Of a stretch of 64,000 bases of DNA, positions 1 to 12,457 are shown in pieces. The notes below the pieces were generated by a model. The model was not told the origin of the DNA. It made no database searches and saw only the letters and a list, made by a program, of their open reading frames with translations. The stretch spans positions 2,042,983-2,106,982 of the forward strand of contig NW_015971538.1 in assembly GCF_000182565.1 (NCBI RefSeq), in the 5' to 3' direction. This stretch comes from Spizellomyces punctatus DAOM BR117. Lineage: Eukaryota > Chytridiomycota > Chytridiomycetes > Spizellomycetales > Spizellomycetaceae. A program made the translations under genes and the position numbers. The stretch's first letter is position 1. The number at the start of each line of letters is the position of its first letter.

Positions 1-239
1 AATGTTGCAGACTAGTTTGAATAGGAGGAGAGCATTGTTGGGATTCACTGTAGTCTCTAGTTTGACATATTAGCACTTTTTTTACCATTACCTACGTACG
101 ATTTATGCCATTAAACATTGAAAAAAAATAAAGAATTCATGACAGCGATGGTTTTGAACGCACAATATGCAACCATGTCTTTTGGCAAACAAAATGCAGA
201 AATGGACAAAATGCGTCACCGAGGGAACAACTGCATGTG

Positions 240-1232
240 TCACTCCTCCTTCTTTTGCAAATACTGCTTCAAGTACCCAGCAGCAAGTTCTGCGACCTTC
301 TCCAACGTACCTAGGTCAGAATAATAAGTGTTCTACAGAGCAACGTCCGAAAAAAAGGAGAACCAATGCGCATACCAGGTTCCTCAAACAAGTGCGTAGC
401 GCCAGGGACAATGTCCAATTTTTTGACAGTGGTAGATGGAATGGCTTCAAAAGCTTCCCTAAACAAAACACATCAATATCCGGATGTCATTGTCAAAGAA
501 ACGTAGATGACAACTTGTTCATCTCAATAACATCATAATCCAATCCTCCCACTATCAAAAACGTGGGAGTGGTGATATGGCTCAAGACTTCCTTGGGCAC
601 CAAGTCTGGACGACCTCCTCGGGATATGGCGCATTTGACCCGATCAGGGCGATGGTAAGCTGCCCAGAGTGCCGCTATGGTAGTTGTGCTGAGATGTGAG
701 AAACGAGGTATCATCGTGTGTAAAGTGGCTATTCCTGCAGTCGCACCTGCTCCGCCTGTGGATGCTCCAAAGGTCCCGACAGGATAGTCCTTGGTGGATT
801 CGTCTTGAGCGAGATGATCGATAGCTGCTACAACCCGCCGGGTGAGCATGGCTGAATGTACAATGAGGTCAATCTTGCTACCATGGCGGTGGAAATGAAA
901 AGATGGAGACTAACGGATATCAAATCGTAAATGCCTTGTGTAATTGTCAACTCTCTCCTCATCTTTTGTCAACAGATCCATCAAAAGCGTCCCAATCCCA
1001 TTTTTGTGAAGAACACTGGCAACGTACTGCATGCTGTGTGAGGACAATGCGATAGCGCATACAACGTAGCATCTCATAGGCAACACACTTGGTTCCTGGA
1101 GCTGAATCTGCTTGATCCGCTTCCATGAGCGAACACACAAATCCCGCGTTGTGGATCAGGAGGGAGGTGCAAGTCTCCTTCCAGTTGCTTTCCGTCGGCA
1201 TTGATTGAAATGGTGTGCCCGACTGTAGTCAT
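240..1232 (-). CDS. alpha/beta hydrolase, dienelactone hydrolase-like, 5 exons
   Basis: A predicted 248-residue serine hydrolase spliced from five exons: 1089-1232, 915-1026, 515-851, 376-458 and 240-310. All introns are GT-AG, 56-65 nt long, and phases agree. An oxyanion-type loop HGSGSS lies near residue 36. The nucleophile elbow is G-A-S-T-G with Ser116. The block SRGGRPDL, an acidic-site loop (IVGGLDYDVIEMN) and a final VPGATHLFEEPG carrying the catalytic His complete the triad. These motifs match the cytosolic alpha/beta hydrolases found alone or fused to phosphoribosyltransferases in bacteria. There is no signal peptide. Substrate is unknown. The ATG at 1232 is chosen because the reading opens with a beta strand typical of the family. 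It stands alone at the window edge, on the strand opposite its neighbour. Confidence 0.85.
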
Positions 1233-1963
1233 GATACAGTGCTTGGTTGATATTAGATCGAGTGCAGTGGACTGGCAGACTTAACACACTTGCTATGACG
1301 TAAAATGTGGACAATGCACGTGCTCAGTCCAAAAAAGTTAACCCCCTACTTTGCACACTTGCTTGCACCCATTGTGTATTCATTATAATCAACAACTTTC
1401 CATATTTCTTCCTTTAATAGAAATATTACAGGAGCGGACCGCGCGAACGCAATCCCTCCCACCACCAAAAAATGTCCACTCACGCTGACTCCGAAGAGCC
1501 AGGTGACCCCGGGCCTTCGAACTGTTGTGCAATGTCGAGAACCCGAGATAGCCACCGCCTTGTTGATCACGGTAAGCTCGTAGCAGGTAAGTATGCAGGA
1601 ACAGGGAGGGGCGTGGGGACGCGCTGCTTTTATAGACGAGAGCAACTGCGCCACAACTGCGCTTGAAAAATGAAAAAACGCGTTGATTGGCTGAATTTGG
1701 CATCGGAATATTTATCACTGTTGACATGGTGATAGTATTACGACACTCACCCGCTCAAAATAGTTTAATGACGTTGTCGCAGTTTTACCTAAGGATTGGC
1801 CTAGTAATTGTCCCAGTAGATCTCTTCATTCCTTGACGCTCGTTTCTTGCGCTTGAGGGTTGAATTTGCCACCTGGGCAATATAGGGCACGGCACTCTTG
1901 GCTAGCATAGTCACCTACTTGCCCCCTGCAACCGATAGAGTATCAAGCCCGACATAGTTCAAT
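1233..1963. other. Divergent intergenic region
   Basis: This 731-bp gap separates the diverging hydrolase and NF-X1 genes, so it should hold both promoters. Short open frames exist on both strands but show no recognisable domain and no splice-consistent continuation. A TATA-like stretch (tttatag) near 1629 is too weak to call. Confidence 0.5.
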
Positions 1964-4900
1964 ATGACGATGCAAGAAACATTGCGAGAGCAAGTTGGCG
2001 CAGAGCTTGCCCAAGAGCGCTACGAGTGTGCAGTCTGCTATGTTATTATGTACCGTCCTGTTTGGTTTTTAGCCGCTTGCTGGTAGTTCCTATCTGGAAA
2101 TGCGTCTTGCCCTTCATAGCAAAAGATCTGCTCAAATATGGTCTTGCAAGACGTGCTGGAGAGTGCTGCATTTGCACTGCGTTAAGAAATGGGCAAAAGC
2201 ATCTTCCGCGAATTGTTCAGGTCAGAAGCAATTCCCATTTCAGCAACGTTGCCATATCTCAACTCCAAGACATACAGGTCGACAACCAGATCTAGATGTC
2301 CTGTGGCGATGTCCCAGTTGCCAGATGTCCCAGAATACGAGTGCGTTGCAATACCGATGCTTCTGTGGTACGGAGTCTAGGTGTCTGGCCTTAGGCCTGA
2401 TGTGCTCTTCAAAAGCTTTGTACTCATTACGCTTACAGAGAAGAAAGTTTCTCCTGAAGTAAACAATTATCTCATTCCGCACAGGTAAAATCTACTTCTT
2501 GAATTTTACCTGGTCGTACCTTATTTTGCTTGCTCTAGTTGCGGTGATACATGTTCACGGACTCGTCTCCATTGTCCGCATCCCTGCACATCGTAAGAGA
2601 CCTGGCGTCCATCACAACCCATTGTCATACTGATGTAGTTATATTCTGTCGTTCAGTCCTTGTCATCCAGGTGATTGTCCCTTCTTATCTATGATGTAAT
2701 AGCCAGCTACACAGCCAGTAGCTAATGTGTCTGTTGCAGGACCTTGTCCACCTTGTGATCGTCTGGGCTCGCCAGTTTCCTGTTATTGCGGAAAAGCAAA
2801 GTACGTCTCTGGAAAGGACCAGTATTTCTTTTCACAAACTTACGAGAACCTTCAGATACTCTGTGCGCTGCAATGACCTTCGTAACCAGAGCTCTTGTGG
2901 TCAACAATGCGGTGGCTCTTTGCTATGTGGGGCTCACAAGTGCCGTTTGACGTGCCATGAAGGTACGGCGGACAAATACCTCACGATGATAAAAGCAATA
3001 TAAGTTGACTCGTTTGTCAGGCCCATGTCCACCGTGCGAATCTGTTGAGATTCAAAGATGTTATTGCGGGTCCGAAATACGGGAGACGTTGTGCGGTGAA
3101 GGGATTCCATTTGTTTATGCAGATCGCGATACCGGGGTTGAGGATATCCGGCACTTCTCATGTGGTCGTCCCTGCCATTTGTACGTAGTGTTATGCTGTA
3201 TTTCATGCTTTGTTGCCAAAAGGTCCTCATCTCTGGGTATATACAGCACGTTCTCATGTGGAATTCATCGGTGTGAGCAAAATTGTCATCCATTCTCCGA
3301 ACATCCATCGCCGTGCCCGCTAGATCCCACTGTTATGTTTGCGTGTGCTTGTGGAAAGATAAAACGGAATGCACTGTCGATACAGAGCAGGACACATTGC
3401 TCAGATCCACCACTAACTTGCGAGTGAGTAGTATGTGACTAGTGTTGATAACGGCTGATGAATTCATTTCCATGGTGCCTGTCTCGTCATAAAGATCAGC
3501 ATGCCAAAAATTGCTGACATGCGGCCATGTGTGTAATCGACGTTGCCATGCGGATCCATGTGAATCAGTTTTGTGCCCCAAGACAGTGAGTTCATAGCTG
3601 CCTACGGCACGCGTACTTTGCTTGATTCATTACTATCATTTCAGACCATACTCAAATGCCGATGTGGGTCGACAACGCACTGTGTGCCTTGCTGGAAGGT
3701 TAAGCATATGACCACTGGTATGTGTCCCCATTTGATGTAGAGGGGAAGGGTGCTGTGCCAACGTTCTCGTTCTCTTTTGGAAGAGATCCGGTGCGATAAG
3801 CCATGTCACCAACGACTTTCCTGCAAACGACATGAATGCACTATGCGATGTTGTCCAGCGTCCGATGCGGCAGATTCAAATGGCGACCATGTGTGCCTAA
3901 AAGCTTGCGGTCGACCTTTGAAGTGCGGAATTCACAAATGCCAGGTATTGACGGTCTTGTTCATAACGGAACGTACCAGCATTGCTGATCTTCTGATCTT
4001 AGGCGCTCTGTCATCGAGGAAAGTGCCCACCTTGCCCAGAAGCATCGTTTAATGACGTGGCATGCCATTGTGGACGGACAGTCCTGGTGAGCATCTGTAA
4101 GATCTCTATTATCACTTTCCACGGCTATAGTAACGGGGAGCGATTGGTTCAGCGCGCACCAATACCATGTAATACAAAGCCCCCGGAATGTTCACATCCA
4201 TGCATTAGGTACATGATGGACCCGTCGCATGCTTTGTGTGCACATTGCTTATTAGTAAATCGAACATTCAATTTAGGCAGCCAGCATGTGGACATGCAGC
4301 CATTCCTCACCCTTGCCATCTTGATGACGTTCCGTGTCCTCCATGCCCTGTACGTTGGTATCATGGCACGGCATAACACATTGGGGCTGATGACGGTACC
4401 TTTTAGCACCTTGTTTCCCGCCCATGCAAGTGCGGCAAATCTTTAATGCGACACACGCCATGCCACCGCACCGCACCCCAAGCATGTGCTGAACTCTGTG
4501 GGAAGGTGCTGCGAACGTGTGAACATCAATGTGCAAGGACCTGCCACGATGACGATTGTTTGGCTGAGGGTGGTAAGGCAGTCTACCTTCTTGCATTTAA
4601 CATTTGAAACGGATCGTAAAAAAACTCTACGTCCTTAGAGGTGTGTCGACAGCGGTGCAAACTTCAAAGAAAGTGTGGACATGTATGTGATTTGCCTTGC
4701 AATGGGACGCCATGCGATCATGGAACTGGTTGTGGCATTAAGGTAGGTATAAAGTGAATGTTTACGCTTTGCACTTGCGTGGACAATGATTTACTTGTCC
4801 TTCAAGGTCCGCCGTGTATGCTCATGTGGTTGCCGAAGCGAAGAGATGAGCTGTGACCTACTCCCAGTAGCAACGGCCGCGCCAGGTTGTGCTGATGGTT

Positions 4901-5931
4901 TACACGAACCTACGCACGGCTTCCTTCCCTGTAATGACACCTGTGCCCAGAGTGCTTCAATTGAGCCAGAGAGCATGTAGGTGCCGGACAATGTTAAACA
5001 GGAGTGCCACCGAGTCTTAATCCTTCAGTTACTCCATTGCAGCACTCCGTATCCCCTCACTCTACTCGATTTTGCCGATTCTAATCTGGCATTCGTAAAA
5101 AGCGTGGAAAGAGCCCTGGAGAGACTCTTTAAGGAAGGGTCAGTTCTTGAAACGTATATCTCTCTGATTCTATGTCTCTTGTGTGACCTTACCTGGTTGG
5201 AACTGACAGGAAACGATCGCATTACTTTTCTCCTATGCGACGTGATGCCCGAGCATTTGTGCATGAGCTTTGTCAGAATTTCTACGGCCTCTCCACTCAG
5301 AGCGTAGATAGAGAGCCATTCAGGAGTGTCCGTGTGCAAATGTTGGATGTGGCTGTTGTGTAAGCGTGGTCGCTTATCGTTCTGAACTTCAAAAAGCCAT
5401 CGAACTCATGCATCACGGTAGACCAAGAATCCCAATATCCGAGGTCGTCACGAGGAGGCAGCAAGGGGATCCCCTTACCTCTCAATTGTACGTAGCCGTA
5501 TGCAATGATACGTCCTCATCAGTACTTATCCACTCTTATTGTATCGCTCAGGATTGCCGTTCGACAAAGTGGGCCCCTAATACCAGTGAGTGACTCGGAC
5601 GACGATTGCACGACCATTATTTCCAAATCAGCGGGCGTGATTTTGAGGAGAGCCGTAGATAGCGGTACAGAGCAGCAGGTCTCCGAGCTGGCCTCGGGTA
5701 CAGTGATACAGGACGGATCTCCATTACCTGGTAAGCGAATTTCGCAGAATCGTGCGAGGCGATGTCTTACCTATGGACACCCGAATAGATGCGCCATTGA
5801 ATAGCACACCCAAACAAAAACGTAAAGCACGTAAGCGAGCGCCATCCCGAGCTCGTATTTCTAGAGATGCTAATGTATCGACCTCAAATGGGTTCGGTCT
5901 ACTTGACTTGTTGGGTGAGGAGGATGGGTGA
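1964..5931 (+). CDS. NF-X1-type zinc finger protein with RING-like start and R3H domain
   Basis: Intron-rich homologue of NF-X1/FAP1/shuttle craft proteins, which act as transcription or mRNA regulators and possible E3 ligases. Exon 1 (1964-2049) and exon 2 (2120-2220) encode a RING-like C-x2-C...WSCKTCWRVLHLHC block, and exon 3 (2290-2367) continues with WRCPSC. About ten NF-X1 repeats follow, for example CHPG|PCPPC at 2657-2755, SSCGQQCGGSLLCGAHKC near 2890, FSCGIHRCEQNC near 3255, CDKPCHQRLSCKRHEC near 3790 and CGKVLRTCEHQC near 4500. The C-terminus has an R3H domain (SHYFSPMRRDARAFVHEL, near 5220-5330) and a basic tail ending at TGA 5929-5931. I followed phases confidently to about 3.6 kb; later exon borders are approximate. 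At least 15 exons are needed. The N-terminus is short for the family, so an upstream exon is possible. Confidence 0.88.
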
Positions 5932-6891
5932 GGTGGCACTTTTATTGTTGAGATTGCACGTATTCTATATATTTAATTGCACCCACTTGATCTGTTATTA
6001 TGTGAACGATAATGATTACATGTAGCATGTAAATATCTGTCGTATATTGTATCTGGAGCCATGTCCACATAATCCATTGTCATGCAGAGTCAGACCTGCT
6101 CAGAGCCACCCAAGTTCAATGGTGGCAGCGGCATGAAACGTTTGGGTTTCTTTTTGACTGTAGACATAGTTGGCATTATTGATAATACGGCTTGCTCGTG
6201 CTCTTTTGTCACCAACCGTCGACAACAGAACTGTGCTCAAACATATATTCATGGCGAGGTGCCTGGTTCTCTTCAAACGAGCTGTCTCATCGACAACCAA
6301 GTCTCATATGCATGTCCAAAGTCCCACGATTCAACATAGGAATCAAGTCGCCAAGCTGCAATAACAAACGCAGGGTTTTGGTTTTTTTCTGGCCAAGTTG
6401 CGAAAACTAAACTAACGTGGTCAGACCGGTATGGCCCTTGCATCAGTTCAGCCGATAAAATGGCGGTGTTTATTTCTTCAAGCATATAGATGGACTGTTG
6501 AACAATGACTGGGCATTTGGCTGCGTTCCGTCATGGTCAGCCCCATGGCCAGCGTATGGCTCTTTCGTTCCAACAATGCTCGTCACCAAAAACTCATCTG
6601 CGAGACTCTCAACTAGAAGTGTTTTTCACACTTTCTACTCACGTGACATGACAAGCCATTTTTATTTTTGTCCAAACGCGCGCATTGCTAATCGAATCAG
6701 CGACTGCTCACCACAACCCTTCCGCTAAGGAAAAACGACGACGATTTATCTTTTCTGCTGCTTGGGGGGTTTCTAATTTGCAAGCAAAAGGGTCGTCGGT
6801 TTTTGTAAACTGGATCTTGTTCTGCTCCATCAAATCTCAGTAGACGATCCACTATTGTATCTTCCCTAAACACAGCGTGCGACGAGCTTTC
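5932..6891. other. Intergenic region before NMD3
   Basis: Holds the NF-X1 3' end, the NMD3 promoter and one doubtful minus-strand reading frame listed separately. No other recognisable feature is seen. Confidence 0.4.
6273..6485 (-). CDS. Possible small unrecognised protein or gene fragment
   Basis: A 70-residue frame begins MLEEINTAILSAEL and ends MRQLV before TGA at 6273-6275. Without requiring an ATG, the frame stays open a further 15 codons or so upstream. Composition looks protein-like, with regular hydrophobics and the string SLVFATWPE, but I recognise no family. It could be the last exon of a short minus-strand gene, a relic, or chance. A different minus frame at 6100-6300 does not join it in an obvious way. 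Confidence 0.22.
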   Translation of the reverse strand: MLEEINTAILSAELMQGPYRSDHVSLVFATWPEKNQNPAFVIAAWRLDSYVESWDFGHAYETWLSMRQLV

Positions 6892-8669
6892 ATGACGACA
6901 ATGATGCACGACGGCGTAGAATATGACCCTGCTCGGACAGAGCAACGCATGTACGCTTACTTGCTGGTTGCGCATTGTCACTCAATCTGTTAACCTCCCT
7001 ATCTTTACAGTCTTTGTGCGTCCTGTGGAACAGTCATTGCACCGAACCCCGCAAACATGTGCGTTAACTGCATCCGGTCTGACGTTGACATCACAGAGGG
7101 TATTCCCAAGCAAGCCACCATACATTTTTGTCGGGGTTGTGAGCGATACCTTCAACCGCCAAATATTTGGGTCAAGGCGGAGTTGGAGAGCAGGGAATTA
7201 CTTGCGTTATGTTTAAAGAAATTGAGAGGCTTGAACAAAGTGCGATTGGTCGATGCGGGTTTTATCTGGACTGAACCACATTCCAAGAGAGTAAAGGTCA
7301 AGCTAACAATTCAGAAAGAGGTGGGTACCCCACATAATAGCTCATGAGCGAATGTTGTATGTATTGACTCTTGCGGATCTGCCGATCTGTTTTTTACATA
7401 GGTCTTCGCCGCAACTATCCTTCAACAAGTCTTTGTGGTAGAATACATTGTAGCCAATCAGCACTGTGAAGAATGTCAGCGGGTCGACGCGCAACTGACA
7501 TGGAAGGCGGTTGTCCAGGTCCGACAGAAAGTGGCGCACAAGAGAACGTTCCTTTGGCTTGAGCAGCTCATTCTCAAACACAATGCCCATCGTGACACAA
7601 CAAATATAAAGGAATACCGGGATGGATTAGATTTCTATTACGTACATCGAGCACATGCGGCAAAGATGGTAGAATTTCTTCAGGCGGTTATTCCGATGCG
7701 ACTGAAAACATCGGAACAGTTGATCTCGCAAGATATACATAGTGGTACGAAAAATTACAAGTTTACATATTCTGTGGAACTGGTGCCGATCTGTAGGGTA
7801 GGTATTGTGGACCAATGTGCAGAAAACAGTCAGAAACTCAGATATCCTTTTTTTTGTAGGATGATTTGGTATGCTTGTCACCAAAGCTCGCACGGCAACT
7901 TTCCAACACCAATCCCCTAGTCATCTGTAACCGCGTGAGCAACACCATCAACTTCCTTGATCCAAATACCCTCAAAATTGCAGAAATGCGACCTGACGTG
8001 TATTGGCAAGCACCCTTCTCCGCACTTTGCGAAGCCAAGGACCTTGTAGAGTTCTACGTCATCGATGTTCAACTAGAAGGACCACATGCCGGTCGTCATG
8101 CACTCGCAATGGTAGAGGTGTGTCGCTCGAACGACATGTCTAAAACCTTCATCGCCCGATCACATCTTGGACGCATCCTCAACCCCGGTGATCACGTTCT
8201 CGGCTATGACCTGACTCACACCAACTTCAACTCGGACAATTGGGAGGCTTTAAACAATGCTGCCCGTCTTCGAGGGACGATTCCGGACGTCGTACTGGTA
8301 AAGAAGAGTTATCCCAATGCACGAAAGAAGGGCAAGGCACGTGGCTGGAAGCTAAAGACTATGGCCAAGGAGGAGGAGTTGGAATATGTCAACCGAGGCA
8401 AGTCGGAAAAGTCACGACAGGAGGTTGATTACGAGTTGTTCTTGCGGGATATTGAGGAGGATGAAGAGTTGCGTGGAATGATAAATTTGTACAAGGACCC
8501 GAAAGGATTGGCTACACGACAGCCACCAGTGGTGGATCAGAATGCGATGGAGGAGGATGAAGAAGAGCCTGAGGTCGATTTCCCAGAGATTAATGTAGAT
8601 GAGCTCTTGGAGGATATGGAGGCAATGCATTTGAACGATGACGAAGAAGATGGGGAAGCCATGCAATAG
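6892..8669 (+). CDS. NMD3: 60S ribosomal export protein NMD3
   Basis: A 524-residue orthologue of NMD3, the nuclear-export adaptor that binds the large ribosomal subunit and recruits exportin Crm1. Exons are 6892-6950, 7011-7320, 7402-7797 and 7860-8669; all phases agree. The N-terminal zinc module has four C-x2-C pairs: C22/C25, C37/C40, C60/C63, and a later HCEEC pair. The hallmark DITEGIPKQ follows the second pair. The central region has the family blocks FYYVHRAHAAKMVEFL and VLGYDLTHTNFN. The acidic C-terminus holds a leucine-rich stretch, INVDELLEDMEAMHL, resembling the leucine-rich nuclear export signal. Length is close to yeast NMD3 (518). It is transcribed in the same direction as the NF-X1 gene, about 1 kb downstream. 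Confidence 0.97.
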
Positions 8670-8996
8670 ATTTGGGCCTAGGATAGTGTTATTCACAAAG
8701 CTGGCAGAATAGTGAGGTTTAGATAGCGTATCAGTTAAACTATCTGATAGGCGGATGTGCCACTGGTACGATTTGTGAATATCCGACTTCCTGGGTACCT
8801 ATTGATGCCATAGCCGCACTATACATGTACATCACCGCACAATGTAGGTCTCAATAATAGCATTTATTTACTGTGTAGCGTCTCAACGTTCCACAAGAAA
8901 CAATAACGCACCTAGCGACCCATCGACGACTTTCACGTTAAACTGCACACACACGACACTGGAAGGGTTCGCGTTCTATTGGGTACAAATACAAAG

Positions 8997-10012
8997 CTAT
9001 CCATAAGTTTGCTTTGCTAGCCGAATGTGGTTCTCCAGCGATTGAACCCAATTGGGGAGATTGTGTTCTCGACAAAAGGACTGGGCAAGTTGGGTGGGAG
9101 TATCCGTCTGTGTTATGCGACCGGTGAGAATAAAGTCACCCAAAAAGCGTATATTTGAGAAACAATAAAGACACAAAGCATACGTACATCATGCACAGTC
9201 AGCATTTCGTATTTCCCTTTTGCAATTTCAATCTTTAAGCAACAGATGATTTTCGATCCAGAATGCGGATGCTGTAATCTTGGTACTGCTTTGCCCGTAA
9301 GTTGATGCTGCCGATGTTGCTGTCGATGTACAGCACCATCCCCCATATCTTCACCCGCCAAAGTTGGCATGCTCTTATATAGGTTGTTCCTTTGATTTCC
9401 TTTCTGTACATTAGCAGGACTTGTTCTTTCATGCCCACCTCTATCCGCGTCGATCAAATCCGGATGTGATTTTGTTATTGCCTGCTTCTGTTTTGGTGGG
9501 AGGTTTTGTATGGCTTTCGATAGAGGGTAAGGCGATAATTCGAGGTTCCTGAGGAGAGCGGGAAGATCTGTTATTGCATCTTCCTGTGAATAGGATAGCT
9601 GTTCATCTTGCGACTCATGGTCAGGACTATCTGGTGAAGAAAGGCTGACGTTTGAGGCCCATAATCGAATGCGATCATGGAATTGTTTGGGTGTATGCTG
9701 GGAGGCGAGGTATTGGGTGTGTTCGCGAAGGTTTTCTTCACTCAGGCTGCTTGGTGTGCGAGGTGCTGTTAGCAGTGTCCATTGTTATTTCTTTCAGAAG
9801 AATAATTACACTCTCTGTTCGAGGTCAATGGATGGAGGGAGAGCGTCAGCCTCTCGGGCAATAGCTTCGTTGCTCATTTGTTGGAATAACAAAGCAAAAG
9901 AATATCCCTTGTGCTGCTGGAGAATATAGGTGGAATGCTGACGTACTATGGCTCTCGAAATATCCAGAAACCCAACAAACCAGTGTTCCGAATATTGCCC
10001 TTGTTTTCTCAT
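8997..10012 (-). CDS. Unrecognised protein with a conserved-looking C-terminal module
   Basis: A minus-strand gene of roughly 270 residues. The first segment (MRKQGQYSEHWF..., ATG at 10012) contains LLFQQMSNEAIAREADALPP. An intron with acceptor near 9738 joins it to a Gln/Ser-rich stretch with LREHTQYLASQHTPKQF and LPALLRNLELSP. A last intron (donor GTACGT near 9187) leads to the C-terminal block TDTPTQLAQSFCREHNLPNW, ending TAG 8997-8999. The end looks like a small domain: a beta strand pair (KIEIAKGKYEMLTVHD) followed by a helix rich in conserved-type residues. I cannot name the family. The start is uncertain because an upstream coding exon may exist. It converges on NMD3. Confidence 0.5.
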
Positions 10013-10454
10013 AATCCGCTCTTCTGGTCATTACTGCTCCCTCAGCATGATCCCTATAAATCTCGCGAACCGCGCTAAATCAGACATCAAATATTTGTTA
10101 TACTTGATTTGCAACCTTCAGCATGAGATATCGCCGTTTTTTAAGCCAGATCTGCTGGTCACTTTTACCAAAGCTCGTTGATGAGCGTGGGCGCAGATTT
10201 GCTGACGTTATGAGAGTCTGCGCGTCACTAAGCACCACCAAACCGTTCTGAAACTCCAAGCGGCCTTTGGGGGATTTAAGTTGGTCCAATTTATGTTTTA
10301 CTGTTGCTTGGCGCTGACCCCGATCACGGTCGGGGAGGCTCCCAAAAGTCCATTTATTGGTATTTTAACGATTTGGTAACGGGGAAAACTATGTGGAAAT
10401 GAAGGACGAGGAATGTTAAAAGGACGTTAGCGGCGGTTGTCGCAGTGTCCTTCT
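10013..10454. other. Divergent intergenic region
   Basis: Separates the diverging 8997-10012 gene from the M28 peptidase. Apart from the TATA-like site listed next, no feature is seen. Confidence 0.4.
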
Positions 10455-10460
10455 TATATA
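10455..10460 (+). promoter_or_regulatory. TATA-like box of the M28 peptidase gene
   Basis: TATATA lies 36 bp upstream of the peptidase ATG. The position suits a TATA element with a very short 5' leader. This is inferred from position only. Confidence 0.35.
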
Positions 10461-10495
10461 CTCTGATATCCTGTTAAAGCTGTCAAAAAGATCAA

Positions 10496-12112
10496 ATGCT
10501 TCGTGTTTTCAAACTGCTTGTCCTTGGAACGCTAGCGCTAAGTACTCATGCTGTTCCTACGCCGATCCGGCGTGCAATCGAGTTTGGAGTCAACTTGCCA
10601 GCTGACGACCTGAATTACGATGTCAACCTGTCCAACGGCCTTCGTCTGATCCAATTCTCTCCTAATGAGCCACCGCGATGGGTCCCCGAGACCACACTGG
10701 CCGGAATGACTATCGAAGAAAATGGGTTCATGGACGTAACCTACGTATGGGAGACAAACTACAGGGCCAGCTTTGAGCAATCCTTTGGCCCAGTACAGAG
10801 TGCAGAGAGTGGGTACACCTTTATACCCGGAGCTGCCAAGAGTTTTGCTGGAAATGATACCACGACCACACCGCCGGGATCTGCCGCAGCACCTGGAGAT
10901 CTGCCCACCATTAGCCAACAAACATTGGTGAAATCCCTCTTTGGAAAGATTGACATTCAAGGCATGAAGAGCAATGTAAACGCCTTCGTTGCCTTGCCGA
11001 ACAGAAATTTCAAATCCAAAGACGGTACCAAATCAGCAACATGGCTATTTGATCGTGCCACGGAACTTTTAGGAAAAGCAGGCACGACTCAAAAAGTCAC
11101 TCACCCCTTCTCGCAGTTCTCGGTCATCGCGACAATCCCTGGTACAAGCAAGGAAAAAGTCATTCTTGGCTCACACCAGGACAGCATTAGCAAAGATGCC
11201 ACGGCACCGGGTGCAGATGACGATGCGAGCGGGAGTATGACCATCATGGAGGTCATGCGCATTGTGGGTGGTGAAGTGCAAAATGGCTTCCAGCCGGCGA
11301 GGACATTGGAGTTTCATTGGTATGCGGGCGAGGAAGGGGGATTGCTAGGAAGTCAACTGATTGCCTTGGACTATAAGAAGAGATCTGAGAATGTAATCGG
11401 AATGATGCAGGTGAGTACATTCTGTTGCAAAGGATACCATTCGTTCAGGATTCTTATGTGACTATTCTCGCTTTCATAGTTCGACATGACCGGTTTCGCA
11501 AAGGACCCAGCAAACCGCCGTCTTGCTGTCATGACTGACTTCACCGACCCTGGTCTGGTCGCATTTACCAAAAATTTGATGAAAGAATACAGCACGACGC
11601 CGATTGTTGAAAGCAAATGCGGATTCGGTTGCTCTGATCACGCATCTTGGACACGAGCTGGGTTCAAAGCTGTTCTCCCTGCGGAGGGAATTTTCGAAGA
11701 AATTACCCCGTTCATCCATACGAGTCAAGATACCGTGGATAAGTTGAACTGGGATCACATACAAGACTTTACAAAACTAGGGCTGAGTTTTATGGTTGAG
11801 ATGGCTGGGGGTAGTCCTGCAGCTGCTGGCAACGGCACTGCAGCGACGGAAGAACCTACAGCAGCGCCCACGGCTCCAACGCCACCACAGGCGCCCAAGG
11901 AGAATGGCGGCGCAACCACGCCCAGTGCTACGACTACCGAAACTGAAAACCGTGGTACGCCGACAGCGACGCCTAATGGAGGGACTGCGCAAATACCTCG
12001 CACGGGTACGGCACCTCCCACAGACGCCGGCCAAATCGCTGGAGCGCTGTTGGACATGTTTAAACAGATACAGACTCGTATAGGGACTGTAGTTTCCAAG
12101 TTTGGGCTATGA
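10496..12112 (+). CDS. Secreted M28 family leucine aminopeptidase-like metallopeptidase
   Basis: Predicted 515-residue secreted zinc aminopeptidase with one intron (exons 10496-11410 and 11480-12112). A signal peptide spans about residues 1-19 (hydrophobic LLVLGTLAL, cleavage near THAVP). A propeptide of roughly 120 residues is followed by a Thr/Pro linker. All five metal ligands of the M28 fold are visible: His227 (LGSHQDS), Asp of GADDDASG near 241, the Glu279-Glu280 pair (AGEEGG), Asp325 (MTDFTDPG) and His385 (FIHTSQD). Cys352/Cys356 (KCGFGCSDH) match the disulfide of Aeromonas/fungal LAP1-type enzymes. An extra Ala/Pro/Thr-rich tail after residue 400 ends in a short helix; it may be O-glycosylated. 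Likely role is extracellular peptide digestion together with the M36 gene 3 kb downstream. Confidence 0.93.
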
Positions 12113-12457
12113 ACTTGTATAGAGCGCTGACTCGATGGAAAACAATGTAGAATATGTCAGAGTAGTGCCATTATATGTAGAAAGTATTCCGCTCACACCG
12201 TATGTTAGGTTGTCCTTTGTAAAGAAAACGAGAAAGCGTGTGTATGTAAATAAAAATGGATCAATCAATAAAAAGATACAAGCCGGGACTTGTGTGTATT
12301 TTCAGTATACATTTGACCGAGGGACTGAAGGCATCTGCGAAGTTACTTGACTTGCGACACGCTGCTGAGCTTTTTTACGTTGCTGCGCTTCTCGAAGATC
12401 TACGTCAAGAGTGGTCATCTCTTATTAGGGTGCATCGCCACCTCACTAAAGCAATGG

